Assembly: GCF_000248075.1 (NCBI RefSeq)
Contig: NZ_BAFB01000087.1
Location: forward strand, 17,026-81,025
Source: Gordonia otitidis NBRC 100426
Lineage (GTDB): Bacteria; Actinomycetota; Actinomycetes; Mycobacteriales; Mycobacteriaceae
Length of the DNA: 64,000 nt
Direction of reading: 5' to 3'
The position numbers and the translations under genes are program-made. Position 1 is the stretch's first letter, and every line of letters starts with the position of its first letter. Under the pieces are notes generated by a model that was not told the DNA's origin, searched no databases, and worked only from the letters and a program-made list of their open reading frames with translations. Positions 1 to 10,368 of this stretch are shown here, piece by piece.

Positions 1-1
1 C

Positions 2-607
<606 letters not shown>

Positions 608-612
608 TCGCC

Positions 613-1125
613 ATGTCTGCCGACCCGAGCAAGCCCAAGAAGGACCCGACACAGCGTGACGCCCGACCGATCGTGTGGATGATCGGGTTTCTCGTCGTCG
701 CGATGATCGTGTACTTCGTGCTGCTCGGTCGGACCGGCGTGCAACTGATCGCGCACGGCGGGGTGGTCGCCGTCGGGCTCGGCATCGGCGTGCTGATCTT
801 GCCGTTCCTGGGTGCGTGGCTTATCTACTCGACGCTGCGTGCGGGACTCGAACACCAGCGACTCGCGCGGATCATGGCGGAGGAGGGTCGTGAACTCGAC
901 GTCTCGGAACTGCCGCGTCGACCGTCCGGACGCATCGAGCGCGACGCCGCGGACGAGTTGTTCGCGCAGGTCAAACAGGAGTGGGAAGCGAACCCCTCCG
1001 ACTGGCGAAGCACCTACCGCATAGCCCGTGCCTACGATTACGCGGGCGATCGGTCACGCGCGCGGGAGATGATGAAACGCGCCGTGGCCCAGTTCCACGG
1101 ACGTGAACAGCGGAACAGCGCATGA
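613..1125 (+). CDS. Conserved two-helix membrane protein next to dapB (Rv2772c-like)
   Basis: A 170-residue protein of unknown function. The N-terminus is short, charged and rich in Lys and Pro. Two hydrophobic helices follow at about residues 20-40 and 50-72, and then a soluble charged C-terminal half with a segment (DWRSTYRIARAYDYAGDRSRA) that resembles a single TPR-like helical hairpin. The position directly after dapB matches the small transmembrane gene found there in mycobacteria (Rv2772c), an assignment made from position and topology only. Its TGA overlaps the ATG of the next gene by 4 nt (ATGA), implying translational coupling. Confidence 0.85.
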   Translation: MSADPSKPKKDPTQRDARPIVWMIGFLVVAMIVYFVLLGRTGVQLIAHGGVVAVGLGIGVLILPFLGAWLIYSTLRAGLEHQRLARIMAEEGRELDVSELPRRPSGRIERDAADELFAQVKQEWEANPSDWRSTYRIARAYDYAGDRSRAREMMKRAVAQFHGREQRNSA

Positions 1126-1697
1126 GCGAGACCCTCCGCGCGCTGCTGGACGCCGAGCAGTTGTGGGCCGATGCGCTCGCGCAGGTCGGTCCCGCAGTTC
1201 TCGATCGACGCAGCGGTGCTGAAGCGTGGACCAATCGCGAACTGATCAATCACGTCATCGGCGGCGGCCATCGATACGCGATGCTGCTGGCCGGCGCGAG
1301 TGCTGCAGACGTCGACACAACCAGGGACGCCGACTACATCCTGGACGACCCCGTCGGGGAGTTCTGGAGCTACGAGACCATGCTGCGCGAATCCGCTGCC
1401 GTCGCCGACCTCGGCGCGCTCGTGGTTCATCGCGCGGGGCCCCGCACGGGAGAGGAACTGCTGATCCTGCGTGCGATGGACCTCACCGTGCACACCTACG
1501 ACCTGAGCGTGGGCATCGGCATCCGGTGGGAACCGTCGGAGGCCCTGGCAGAGCACGTCCTCGCCGACGCAGCGTCGATCGTCGAGCAACTCCGCGGACT
1601 CGGTCTGTTCGGACCGGCCGTCGAGTACGCGGCCGTCGACGTCGGCTCGTCGAACGCGGCCGACCGGCTGTTGGCGTTCACGGGACGGTCGCGATGA
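1122..1697 (+). CDS. DinB-like metal-binding protein (mycothiol-dependent isomerase fold, TIGR03086-like)
   Basis: A 191-residue protein of the actinobacterial DinB/maleylpyruvate-isomerase N-terminal fold. The family binds a divalent metal with three His; candidates here are His44 and His50 in NHVIGGGHRY and His124 in LTVHTYDLS, the conserved spacing. Some members use mycothiol as cosubstrate, but no substrate can be named for this one. It is joined by 4-nt ATGA overlaps both to the membrane protein before it and to the flavodoxin-like gene after it, so the dapB group reads as one operon. A second paralogue of this fold lies at 13407-14039. Confidence 0.85.
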   Translation: MSETLRALLDAEQLWADALAQVGPAVLDRRSGAEAWTNRELINHVIGGGHRYAMLLAGASAADVDTTRDADYILDDPVGEFWSYETMLRESAAVADLGALVVHRAGPRTGEELLILRAMDLTVHTYDLSVGIGIRWEPSEALAEHVLADAASIVEQLRGLGLFGPAVEYAAVDVGSSNAADRLLAFTGRSR

Positions 1698-2143
1698 CCC
1701 GACTGTTGATCGTCCACCACACTCCGTCGCCGCACTGCCAGGCGATGTTCGAGGCCGTGGTCTCCGGTGCGACCGACCCCGAGATCGAGGGTGTCGAGGT
1801 CGTTCGCAAAGCGGCACTGGAGGTTTCGCCCTCGGACATGCTTGCAGCCGACGGCTATCTGCTCGGCAGCCCGGCCAATCTCGGCTACATCTCCGGGGCA
1901 CTCAAACACGCCTTCGACGTCTGTTACTACCCGATTCTCGACTCCACCAGGGGACGACCGTTCGGGATGTACCTGCACGGCAACGAGGGAACCGAGGGTG
2001 CGGAGAACGCCGTCGACCGCATCGCCGCAGGGCTCGGCTGGGGGAAGGCCGCCGAGTATGTGGTCGTGTCCGGTCCGCCGTCGAAGCCTGATCTCGAGGC
2101 CTGCTGGGAGCTGGGGGCGAGCGTCGCGGCACAGCTGATGTGA
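1694..2143 (+). CDS. Flavodoxin-like FMN-binding protein (Rv2771c-like)
   Basis: A 149-residue single-domain protein. It starts with a flavodoxin beta strand and phosphate loop (LLIVHHTPSPHCQAM) and has the second flavin loop GSPANLGYISGALKHAFD at about residues 56-73, which is characteristic of NAD(P)H-dependent FMN reductase/flavodoxin folds. The redox partner is unknown. The start is the ATG at 1694, which overlaps the previous stop as ATGA; the same frame stays open upstream without coding character. It is the last gene of the dapB-led run; the next 164 bp (2144-2307) show no gene. Confidence 0.88.
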   Translation: MTRLLIVHHTPSPHCQAMFEAVVSGATDPEIEGVEVVRKAALEVSPSDMLAADGYLLGSPANLGYISGALKHAFDVCYYPILDSTRGRPFGMYLHGNEGTEGAENAVDRIAAGLGWGKAAEYVVVSGPPSKPDLEACWELGASVAAQLM

Positions 2144-2307
2144 GCCGCTGAGTCCGGCATGGTTCGATCTGTGCCATATCGGATGACTCGAGTGTCGACT
2201 CCGTCGGTGCGGTGCAAAAATTCAACTTTCCGCATCAGGAGCGCGCCCCGATCAGGCGAGCACACACCTGATCGATTGTTGGGAGGCGCTGTGTCGAGGT
2301 CTGCATC

Positions 2308-2985
2308 GTGATCGCCCACGCGATCGGGGATGTGCTGCCGATCGCCGTTGCCGTGGCGATCAGTCCGGTGGCGATCATCACCGGCGTCGTGCTCCTGTTG
2401 TCGGAGCATGGTCGTGGCAAGGCCGCACTGTTCGCCATCGGGTGGGTCGTCACACTCTTGATCGTCACGGGCGTCGCGGTCGCCATCACCGACGTCGCCG
2501 AGGAGGACGAGCCCACTGCCACCGAACACGGTGTGCAGGTCTTCACCCTCGTGCTCGGGCTGTTCTTCCTTTTTCTCGCGGTGATGTCCTGGCGCAACCG
2601 ACCTGCGCCGGGAGAGCCGGCGAAGGAGGCCAAGCTCCTCGCGCGCGTCACCGCGATGTCGGGACTGGCGGTCCTGGCTCTCGGCCTGATCGAGGGCATC
2701 GCGATCGTCAAGAACGTACCGCTCAGTCTCGGCGCCGGTGCACGGATCGCCGAGGACACCCAGCGTGGTGCGTCGGCATGGGTGGTGCTCGTGATCTACG
2801 TGCTGATCGCCAGTATCGGCATACTGCTTCCGCTACTGATCGCCGTCGTCGGCGGACACCGTCTCGATCCGGCTCTGAGCAACTTCCGGCAGTGGCTCGA
2901 GGACAACATCTCGCCGATCACGATCATCACGCTTCTCGTGGTGGGTGCCTACTTCGTCGGGAAAGGTCTGGCGATCTTCTCGTGA
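2308..2985 (+). CDS. GAP family integral membrane protein (SfLAP/Sap-like)
   Basis: A 225-residue polytopic membrane protein with about six hydrophobic helices (near residues 8-30, 38-62, 78-97, 115-135, 150-175 and 200-222). The arrangement, including the ISPVAIITGVVLLLSEHGRGKAALFAIGW opening region, fits the GAP/SfLAP family, whose mycobacterial member Sap takes part in exporting sulfolipid precursors; other members handle peptidolipids. The substrate here is unknown. The start is GTG at 2308. The 3' end overlaps the oppositely transcribed HNH gene by 37 bp. Confidence 0.8.
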   Translation: MIAHAIGDVLPIAVAVAISPVAIITGVVLLLSEHGRGKAALFAIGWVVTLLIVTGVAVAITDVAEEDEPTATEHGVQVFTLVLGLFFLFLAVMSWRNRPAPGEPAKEAKLLARVTAMSGLAVLALGLIEGIAIVKNVPLSLGAGARIAEDTQRGASAWVVLVIYVLIASIGILLPLLIAVVGGHRLDPALSNFRQWLEDNISPITIITLLVVGAYFVGKGLAIFS

Positions 2986-3356
2986 TCGCCGATCACCGTT
3001 GCGCCCTCGAACCGCTCGGCGAGCAACGCACTGATCTGCACCTGGCGGGTCAGGAATTCGCGCTCGTCGAGCTTCTTGCGGCGCATCCACGTGGTGACCT
3101 CGGTGTTGCATTTGCTGGCATTGCACGATCGGCAACAGGGGACGACGTTCGTCAGGGTGTAGCGCCCGCCGCGGGAGATCGCCAGCATGCAATCACGCTG
3201 CAGCGCAGCGCCTTCGGAGCCGCAGTACGCACACCCGCCCCAGGCCTCGCGCAGCGCGATCCACTGGTCGGGCGTGAGATCGTTGGACTGCGCAGCCACT
3301 CGGGCTCGACGCCGCCGTGCATAGCGATTGGCGCGGGTGCGTGGGCGGGGTGGCAT
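2949..3356 (-). CDS. HNH-type nuclease-like zinc protein
   Basis: A 135-residue protein with a basic N-terminus (Arg-rich, residues 1-21) and an HNH/zinc core: CAYC near residue 42, then RDCMLAISRGG, TLTNVVPCCRSCNASKCN. The four Cys would bind zinc. The usual DH of the first HNH motif reads DC here, so the canonical general-base His is absent; whether the protein still cuts DNA cannot be told. ATG at 3356 sits 6 nt after a TAGTCT hexamer on the minus strand, so it is probably translated from a leaderless mRNA. It converges on and overlaps the GAP gene by 37 bp. Confidence 0.8.
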   Translation of the reverse strand: MPPRPRTRANRYARRRRARVAAQSNDLTPDQWIALREAWGGCAYCGSEGAALQRDCMLAISRGGRYTLTNVVPCCRSCNASKCNTEVTTWMRRKKLDEREFLTRQVQISALLAERFEGATVIGDHEKIARPFPTK

Positions 3357-3362
3357 GAGCTC

Positions 3363-3368
3363 AGACTA
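3363..3368 (-). promoter_or_regulatory. -10 element of the HNH gene (leaderless)
   Basis: TAGTCT on the minus strand ends 6 nt before the ATG at 3356, placing the transcription start on or next to the start codon. Confidence 0.55.
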
Positions 3369-3473
3369 GCCTCGACGCCTCACGTGTCACTTCCGCCACA
3401 CCGCGGACGACGCGGTGTGTGCGGTGAGGGCGCGGTCGTCGGCGCGCATACCTGGCCCGTGGTCGCTTCGTCC

Positions 3474-3479
3474 TAGACT
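3474..3479 (+). promoter_or_regulatory. -10 element of thyA (leaderless)
   Basis: TAGACT lies 7 nt before the GTG at 3487. No Shine-Dalgarno sequence is present between them, as expected for a leaderless transcript. This also supports the GTG as the true start. Confidence 0.6.
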
Positions 3480-3486
3480 GGCAGCC

Positions 3487-4320
3487 GTGAGTACGGCCAT
3501 TCGCGACCTCCGACCGACCGAGCCCATCCCGACCCCATACGAGGATCTTCTGCGTCTGGTGATGGACACCGGCACGCCCAAGGCCGACCGCACCGGCACG
3601 GGAACGCGCAGTCTGTTCGGGCACCAACTCCGCTACGACCTCAGCCAGGGTTTCCCCTTGATCACCACCAAGAAGGTGCATCTGAAGTCGATCATCTATG
3701 AGTTGTTGTGGTTCCTCAGGGGCGACTCCAACGTGCGCTGGCTGCAGGACCGTGGCGTGACGATCTGGGACGAGTGGGCCGACGAGAACGGTGAGCTCGG
3801 CCCCGTCTACGGCGTCCAGTGGCGGAGCTGGCCGACGCCGACCGGTGACCACATCGACCAGATCACTGCCGCACTCGAGACCCTGCGGACCGATCCGGAT
3901 TCGCGCCGCAACATCGTGTCGGCATGGAACGTGGGGGAGATCCCGCAGATGGCGCTACCGCCGTGTCACGCGTTCTTCCAGTTCTACGTCGCCGACGGCA
4001 CGTTGTCGTGTCAGCTCTATCAGCGCAGTGCCGACCTGTTTCTCGGTGTTCCGTTCAACATCGCGTCGTACGCCCTGCTGACGCACATGATGGCTCAGCA
4101 GGCGGGTCTCGAGGTCGGCGAGTTCGTGTGGACCGGCGGTGACTGCCACATCTACGACAACCACGTCGACCAGGTGGAGCTGCAACTCTCGCGCGACCCC
4201 TATCCGTATCCCACCCTGCGGCTCCGTGAGCGCGAGTCGATCTTCGACTACGAGTACGACGACGTCGAGGTCTTCGACTACCGGTCACACCCGGGGATCA
4301 AGGCGCCCGTCGCAGTCTGA
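3487..4320 (+). CDS. thyA: Thymidylate synthase (folate-dependent, ThyA type)
   Basis: A 277-residue cytosolic enzyme that methylates dUMP to dTMP with methylene-tetrahydrofolate, yielding dihydrofolate. Conserved elements are [12 protein letters not shown] near residue 34, the catalytic Cys160 in [10 protein letters not shown], the dUMP phosphate Arg pair RR at 140-141, and [16 protein letters not shown] followed by [12 protein letters not shown] at 3487 was chosen over the upstream in-frame start at 3415 because the protein then has the normal length and the start sits 7 nt after a -10 box. dfrA follows after 66 bp and regenerates the folate product. A second, unrelated thymidylate synthase (thyX) is encoded 4.3 kb away. 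Confidence 0.98.
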   Translation: MSTAIRDLRPTEPIPTPYEDLLRLVMDTGTPKADRTGTGTRSLFGHQLRYDLSQGFPLITTKKVHLKSIIYELLWFLRGDSNVRWLQDRGVTIWDEWADENGELGPVYGVQWRSWPTPTGDHIDQITAALETLRTDPDSRRNIVSAWNVGEIPQMALPPCHAFFQFYVADGTLSCQLYQRSADLFLGVPFNIASYALLTHMMAQQAGLEVGEFVWTGGDCHIYDNHVDQVELQLSRDPYPYPTLRLRERESIFDYEYDDVEVFDYRSHPGIKAPVAV

Positions 4321-4374
4321 TTCCCGGTCGTCACGGACGCGGTCGGGGCGAGCGGGCCTGTCGGACCGCGGCGG

Positions 4375-4380
4375 TACTCT
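4375..4380 (+). promoter_or_regulatory. -10 element of dfrA (leaderless)
   Basis: TACTCT ends 6 nt before the ATG at 4387, with no ribosome binding site between. It indicates that dfrA has its own leaderless promoter even though it follows thyA closely. Confidence 0.55.
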
Positions 4381-4386
4381 CACTGC

Positions 4387-4911
4387 ATGGCCACCGTCAT
4401 CACACTCGTCTGGGCGCAGGATCGGGTCGGCGCCATCGGGCGTGACAACTCGATTCCCTGGCGCGTACCCGAGGACATGCGACGCTTCCGCGAACTGACG
4501 GGCTCCGACCCGGTGGTGATGGGGCGGAAGACCTGGGAGTCGCTACCCGAGCGGTTCCGCCCGCTACCCGAGCGTCGCAACATCGTCATCACCCGCAACC
4601 ATGACTACATCGCGTCGGGCGCAGAGATCGCAGATTCGCTGCGTGAGGCTCTCGACCGGATCGTCGGAGCTGTCACCGTCATGGGTGGCGGAGCGATCTA
4701 CGAGGCAGCCATGGAACATGCCTCGCAGTTGCGCATCACCGAGATCGACCTGCTCGTCGACGGTGCCGACGCGTTCGCACCCGAGATAGACCCGTACGCC
4801 TGGGAGGTTGCGGAGACCACCGCGTGGCAGACGTCGTCGGGCGGTCTGCGCTACCGCTTCGTCGACTATCTCCGACATGGCGCGGCGGCCGACATACGCC
4901 GAGGAGCCTGA
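4387..4911 (+). CDS. dfrA: Dihydrofolate reductase
   Basis: A 174-residue NADPH-dependent enzyme that reduces dihydrofolate to tetrahydrofolate. Family motifs are visible in order: AIGRDNSIPWRVPEDM (substrate loop with catalytic Asp-like residue in VPEDM, near residue 31), VVMGRKTWESLP (NADPH site), and VMGGGAIYEAAM. It is functionally paired with thyA just upstream, which consumes reduced folate. The coding end is 11 nt from the start of the YcaQ-like gene, suggesting readthrough transcription. Confidence 0.98.
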   Translation: MATVITLVWAQDRVGAIGRDNSIPWRVPEDMRRFRELTGSDPVVMGRKTWESLPERFRPLPERRNIVITRNHDYIASGAEIADSLREALDRIVGAVTVMGGGAIYEAAMEHASQLRITEIDLLVDGADAFAPEIDPYAWEVAETTAWQTSSGGLRYRFVDYLRHGAAADIRRGA

Positions 4912-4922
4912 CCGTCGCCACG

Positions 4923-6167
4923 ATGACACCTCCGCAGATCTCGGCCGCGCAGGCGGCTCGAATCGCGCTCGACGCACAGTGTTTCGGGCGACGGGCACCG
5001 GCCGCCGAGGTGACGCGCAGACAAGTGTCGCGGGTGATCGAACGCACGCGCCTGATCCAGATGGATTCGGTGAACATCGCCGTGCGCGCTCACTATCTAC
5101 CGCTGTTCTCGCGACTCGGTCCGTACGACCGCACACTCCTCGACCGCGCGGCCTGGCATCCGGGACGGGCCAGGCGAATGCTCGTCGAGTACTGGGCACA
5201 TGAGGCCGCGCTGATCCCGCTCGATGATTGGCCGCTGTTCGGTTGGCGGATGGAGGAGTACCGCGACGGACGGTACCGCCATACGCGGGAACTGATGCGG
5301 GACAACCGGGCGCTCGCTGCCGACATCCGTGCACTGATCGCCGACATCGGACCGGCGACGCCGCGTCTCATCGAGAACCACCTGGGAATCGAACGCGAAC
5401 CCAGTGCGCCGGGCGGCTGGTGGAATCGGGGCGACGTGAAGCATCTCTGCGAGGCGATGTTCGCCTCGGGCGAGTTGTCTGCGGTGCGCGACGCGAATTT
5501 CGGCAGGCACTACGACCTCACCGAACGTGTGGTCGGCGACGTCGCGCAGCGTCGAATCGGCAGGGCCGATGCACACCGCGCACTGGTGACGCGCGCGGCC
5601 CGTGCGCTTGGAGTCGCGACGGTCCCCGACCTCGCCGACTACTACCGTCTCAAGAACGACGATGTGCGCAGAGCAGTTGCAGAACTCACCGAAGACGGTG
5701 CGCTGCAACAGTTGTCGGTGCACGGGTGGAAAGAGTCGGCGTACGTGCACGAGTCGACTCCGATCCCGCGTGGGATCGCACGGGCCGACGAACGGTCGAC
5801 GCTGCTGTCGCCCTTCGACCCGTTGGTGTTCTTCCGACCGCGCGCCGAGCGGCTGTTCGGCTTCCGCTACCGCATCGAGATCTACGTGCCGGAGCACAAA
5901 CGGGTGCACGGCTACTACGTCCATCCCTATCTACTCGGCGACGAGATCGTCGCCCGCGTGGATCTCAAAGCCGACCGTGGTGCGGGCGTGCTCCGGGTGC
6001 CCGCGGCCCACCTCGAAGCGGGGCAGGACGCCGATCGGGTCGCTGACAGGCTCGCCGCCGACCTGGAGGTCACCGCGCACTGGCTCGGTCTCGACGACGT
6101 CGAGATCGGTGACCGGGGAGATCTCGCCAGTCGGTTGGCAGGTGCGGCGTCGGCCACAACAACATGA
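4923..6167 (+). CDS. YcaQ/AlkX-type winged-helix DNA glycosylase-like protein
   Basis: A 414-residue protein of the HTH_42 superfamily (winged-helix domains in tandem). Members such as E. coli YcaQ unhook interstrand DNA cross-links and Streptomyces AlkZ removes azinomycin adducts. The sequence has the QMDSVNIAVRAHYLPLFSRLG segment near residue 40, which contains the QxD catalytic motif of the YcaQ/AlkX subfamily, and a WAHEAALIP segment. The ATG at 4923 was preferred to the upstream GTG at 4824, which would overlap dfrA by almost 90 bp. The substrate is inferred from family membership. Confidence 0.85.
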   Translation: MTPPQISAAQAARIALDAQCFGRRAPAAEVTRRQVSRVIERTRLIQMDSVNIAVRAHYLPLFSRLGPYDRTLLDRAAWHPGRARRMLVEYWAHEAALIPLDDWPLFGWRMEEYRDGRYRHTRELMRDNRALAADIRALIADIGPATPRLIENHLGIEREPSAPGGWWNRGDVKHLCEAMFASGELSAVRDANFGRHYDLTERVVGDVAQRRIGRADAHRALVTRAARALGVATVPDLADYYRLKNDDVRRAVAELTEDGALQQLSVHGWKESAYVHESTPIPRGIARADERSTLLSPFDPLVFFRPRAERLFGFRYRIEIYVPEHKRVHGYYVHPYLLGDEIVARVDLKADRGAGVLRVPAAHLEAGQDADRVADRLAADLEVTAHWLGLDDVEIGDRGDLASRLAGAASATTT

Positions 6168-6252
6168 CATGCTGTGTCCGGCTTTGGGACAATCCACCGA
6201 GCATTCACCACGGCACACATTCACCGCACTGCAGAGTTCACGAGGGGTACCG

Positions 6253-7017
6253 ATGACGGTCACGCACGACGGGCGCACTTACCAACTGGTCATGTTCGAC
6301 CTCGACGACACGCTGGCACCATCGAAGAGCCCGATGGACGACTCCATGGTCGAGGTGTTCGGCCGACTACTCGAGCGCAGTATGGCCTGCATCATCTCGG
6401 GTGGGCGGTTCGAGCAGTTCCAGGTCCAGGTGCTCGATCGGCTCGGGGACACCGTGAATCGCGCCAACCTCCACCTCATGCCCACGAACGGCACACAGTA
6501 CGTCCGTTGGGACGGCTCCGAGTGGACGACTGTGTACGCCGAATACCTCACCGACGACGAGAAACAGCGCACCCTGACCACGCTGGAGACCGGCGCAAAA
6601 CAACTCGGCCTCTGGGAGACCGAGACCTGGGGTCCGGTGCTGGAGGATCGAGGAAGTCAGATCACGTTCAGCGCGTTGGGGCAGGCCGCGCCGGTCGACG
6701 CCAAGAAGGCATGGGATCCCGACGGCCGCAAGAAGGAATCGCTACGCGCCTACGCGGCGGAGCGTCTTCCCGACCTGGAGGTTCGTAGCGGTGGGTCGAC
6801 GTCGGTCGACGTCACTCGGAAGGGCATCGACAAGTCGTACGGTGCGCGGCGACTGATGGAAATCCTCGACCTCACCGTCGATGACATCCTCTTCTACGGT
6901 GATCGACTCGACGAGGGCGGCAACGACCGTCCGGTGATGGAATTGGGCATCACCTCGATCGGGGTGACCGACTGGCACGACACGCTGGGCAAACTCAACG
7001 CACTACTCGACGAGTAG
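6253..7017 (+). CDS. HAD-superfamily phosphatase (Cof/phosphomannomutase-like)
   Basis: A 254-residue haloacid-dehalogenase hydrolase. Motif I is MFDLDDTLAPS near residue 15 (nucleophile Asp and acid/base Asp). Motif II is in ACIISGGRF, the conserved Lys is in RKGIDKSYGARRL, and motif IV is FYGDRLDEGGND. A large cap sits between residues about 85 and 180. The shape resembles eukaryotic-type phosphomannomutase and type IIB sugar phosphatases, so a sugar-phosphate substrate is likely but not proven. The ATG at 6253 follows GAGGGG. It converges with the amidase gene; the stops are 9 bp apart. Confidence 0.85.
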   Translation: MTVTHDGRTYQLVMFDLDDTLAPSKSPMDDSMVEVFGRLLERSMACIISGGRFEQFQVQVLDRLGDTVNRANLHLMPTNGTQYVRWDGSEWTTVYAEYLTDDEKQRTLTTLETGAKQLGLWETETWGPVLEDRGSQITFSALGQAAPVDAKKAWDPDGRKKESLRAYAAERLPDLEVRSGGSTSVDVTRKGIDKSYGARRLMEILDLTVDDILFYGDRLDEGGNDRPVMELGITSIGVTDWHDTLGKLNALLDE

Positions 7018-7026
7018 GACGTCGGC

Positions 7027-8466
7027 TCATGCGCCGGTGGACGGGTACGTCGACGCAGCGGGCCGATGCTTTCCGAACTCGACGAGCCCCTCGATCTCCG
7101 CAGCCAGCGATACCAGCAACAGCTCGCTGTCGGCGGGCCCGACGAGCTGGGCACTCTGCGGTAGGCCCGACCCGTCCAGACCGATGGGAATCGCAGCCGC
7201 AGGATTGCCGAGGACGTTCCACGGCGACGTGAACGACGACGTCGCCGACGCCGCTCGGAGCACCCCCACGAAGCCGTGCCGGTCGAGTTGGCCCACCTCG
7301 ACCGCGGTGGTCGGTGTGGTCGGGGTGAGCAGGACGTCGAAGTCGGCGAACAGTTCGTGGAGGAACGTCAAGGCAATGCGATCGGCCTGCCGCTCTGCCC
7401 GTTGAACCCCGCGCCGAGCGACACGGCCCACGCGTGCGATGCGTCGCGTGTGTTGTTCGAGCAGTGTCGGATGCTCCACCCTGTCCGCCTCCTCGGCGAC
7501 ACCGGTGGCGACCTGCACCGAGAACGGGACGGAGAGGAGCGGGTAGTCGGGATCGGATTCGGTGACAGTGTGTCCCGCGTCGCGCAGACGATCGGCGAGA
7601 AGGTGAAGCGCCGCAACCGATTCGGAGTCGGCGGCTGGGCCGCCCAGTGGTCCGTCGCCCGCCGGGTTCTGCGTCGACATGCGAATTCTGAGGCGCTCGG
7701 GTGGGCGCGTCGCCGCGTCGAGGAACGAGCCCGACAGTGGTTCTGCGTGGAATCTGTCGACCGCGGTCGTGCCGGAGATCACGTCGTAGATGAGCGCGCT
7801 GTCGGCAACGGTGCGCGTCAGCGGGCCGAGCGTGCCCAGCGCGCGCCACAGATCGCGGTTGGGTGACGTGCTGACTCTGCCTCGCTGCGGCTTGAGTCCG
7901 AACAGGCCACACCAACTCGACGGCAGCCGGATCGAACCACCCCCGTCGCCGCCGATACCGGCAGCGACCATGCCCGACGCGACTGCGGCCGCCGTACCGC
8001 CACTCGATCCGGCAGGGGAGCGCTGCGGGTCCCACGGGTTGCGGGTCCACCCGTGCGCGGCGGTTTCGGTGTAGGGCCAGATACCGAATTCGGGCATCCG
8101 GGTCTTGCCGATGATCACGGCGCCCGAGGTGCGCAGACGCCGGACCACCTCGGAGTCGGCCGTCGCCGGTGTGGTCACCGACGCGCCGCCGTAGGCGGTC
8201 GGTACACCGCGGACGTCGTTCTCGTCCTTCACCGCGATCGGGACCCCGTGCAGGGGGCCGGGTTGCGTGCCGTCCCGAAGCGCGGCGTCGAGCCGGTCTG
8301 CCTCCGACCGGGCCTCGTCGTGCAGGACCGCGGAGAACGCATTGAGTGTCGGATCGAGGCGGGCGATCTGTGCCAGACAGTGCTCGACGAGCTCACGGGA
8401 GGTGATCTCGCCCCGGGCAACCCAGGAGCGCTGGTCGTGGACGGAACTGAAATTCAGGTCGGGCAT
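7027..8466 (-). CDS. Amidase of the amidase-signature family
   Basis: A 479-residue Ser-cisSer-Lys hydrolase. The catalytic Lys is in PIAVKDENDV, the bridging Ser in PAGSSGGTAAAVASG and the nucleophile Ser in GIGGDGGGSIRLPSS. The family releases ammonia from carboxamides; the substrate of this member is unknown. The frame is open far upstream of the chosen start, but MPDLNFSSVHDQRSW (ATG at 8466) is the typical N-terminus of such amidases, and the extra residues upstream lack homologous character. It faces away from thyX; 145 bp between them hold no other gene. Confidence 0.92.
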   Translation of the reverse strand: MPDLNFSSVHDQRSWVARGEITSRELVEHCLAQIARLDPTLNAFSAVLHDEARSEADRLDAALRDGTQPGPLHGVPIAVKDENDVRGVPTAYGGASVTTPATADSEVVRRLRTSGAVIIGKTRMPEFGIWPYTETAAHGWTRNPWDPQRSPAGSSGGTAAAVASGMVAAGIGGDGGGSIRLPSSWCGLFGLKPQRGRVSTSPNRDLWRALGTLGPLTRTVADSALIYDVISGTTAVDRFHAEPLSGSFLDAATRPPERLRIRMSTQNPAGDGPLGGPAADSESVAALHLLADRLRDAGHTVTESDPDYPLLSVPFSVQVATGVAEEADRVEHPTLLEQHTRRIARVGRVARRGVQRAERQADRIALTFLHELFADFDVLLTPTTPTTAVEVGQLDRHGFVGVLRAASATSSFTSPWNVLGNPAAAIPIGLDGSGLPQSAQLVGPADSELLLVSLAAEIEGLVEFGKHRPAASTYPSTGA

Positions 8467-8611
8467 TCGACCATCGTCCCCGTTCCGAGAGCACGCCGTA
8501 CGGTGAAACTCCGTACGACCTGTGTTGTGTGACGGGGTCGGTGGGGTGGGCGGGCCGAGGTGATCACGCTGGTGGACAATCGTTGATGCCCGACAGGTGA
8601 GAGGAGGCGAC

Positions 8612-9364
8612 ATGGCGGACATGGTGCCGTTGAAGGTGCAGATGGTGGCCGCGACCGCTTTCAACCCGCCCGAAGACGTCCCGTGGAGCACCGACGCCGA
8701 CGGTGGTGAGGCGCTCGTCGAGTTCGCCGGCCGTGCCTGCTATCAGAGCTGGGACAAACCCAATCCACGCACCGCGACCAACGCCGGATACCTGCGACAC
8801 ATCCTCGAGGTGGGGCACCTGTCCCTGCTCGAGCACGCGAACGTCACGTTCTACATCACCGGCATCTCGCGGTCGTGCACGCACGAATTGATCAGGCACC
8901 GCCACTTCTCGTACTCGCAGCTCTCGCAGCGCTTCGTGCCCGAGCACGATTCCAACGTGGTCGCGCCGCCCGCGATCAAGGGAGATGCACACCTCGAGGC
9001 GTTGTTCACCGCGGCGACCGATGCCAGCCGCAAGGCATACGGTGAGTTGCTCGATGCCCTCGAGGCGAAGTTCGCCGACGTCCCCAACGCGATCCTGCGT
9101 CGCAAACAGGCACGGCAGGCCGCACGCTCGGTTCTACCCAACGCGACCGAGACGAAGATCGTCGTCACCGGTAACTACCGGGCGTGGCGACATTTCGTCG
9201 GAATGCGTGCCACTGAGCACGCCGACGTCGAGATCCGCCAACTCGCCGTCGAATGCCTGCGTCAACTCATGGACGTCGCACCGACCGTGTTCGGCGACTT
9301 CGAGATCGGCACCCTCGCCGACGGAACCGAGGTGGCGACGTCACCGTTCGTGCTCGAAGGCTGA
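8612..9364 (+). CDS. thyX: Flavin-dependent thymidylate synthase (ThyX)
   Basis: A 250-residue FAD- and NADPH-dependent enzyme that makes dTMP and releases tetrahydrofolate rather than dihydrofolate. The ThyX signature [13 protein letters not shown] is present at about residues 92-104 (RHRxxSxSxxSQR), and [22 protein letters not shown] carries the nucleotide and flavin contacts. The ATG at 8612 has a strong GAGGAGG ribosome binding site at 8601-8607. It lies upstream of dapA, as in mycobacteria. Its presence beside thyA makes the two synthases redundant for dTMP but not for folate balance. Confidence 0.98.
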   Translation: MADMVPLKVQMVAATAFNPPEDVPWSTDADGGEALVEFAGRACYQSWDKPNPRTATNAGYLRHILEVGHLSLLEHANVTFYITGISRSCTHELIRHRHFSYSQLSQRFVPEHDSNVVAPPAIKGDAHLEALFTAATDASRKAYGELLDALEAKFADVPNAILRRKQARQAARSVLPNATETKIVVTGNYRAWRHFVGMRATEHADVEIRQLAVECLRQLMDVAPTVFGDFEIGTLADGTEVATSPFVLEG

Positions 9365-9381
9365 GCACAAGGCGCGCGTGA

Positions 9382-10367
<986 letters not shown>

Positions 10368-10368
<1 letters not shown>

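Noticed and set aside
2949..3356. HNH gene as a partner of the reverse transcriptase
   Set aside because: It lies 20 kb away among unrelated genes, overlaps the GAP gene and has its own promoter.
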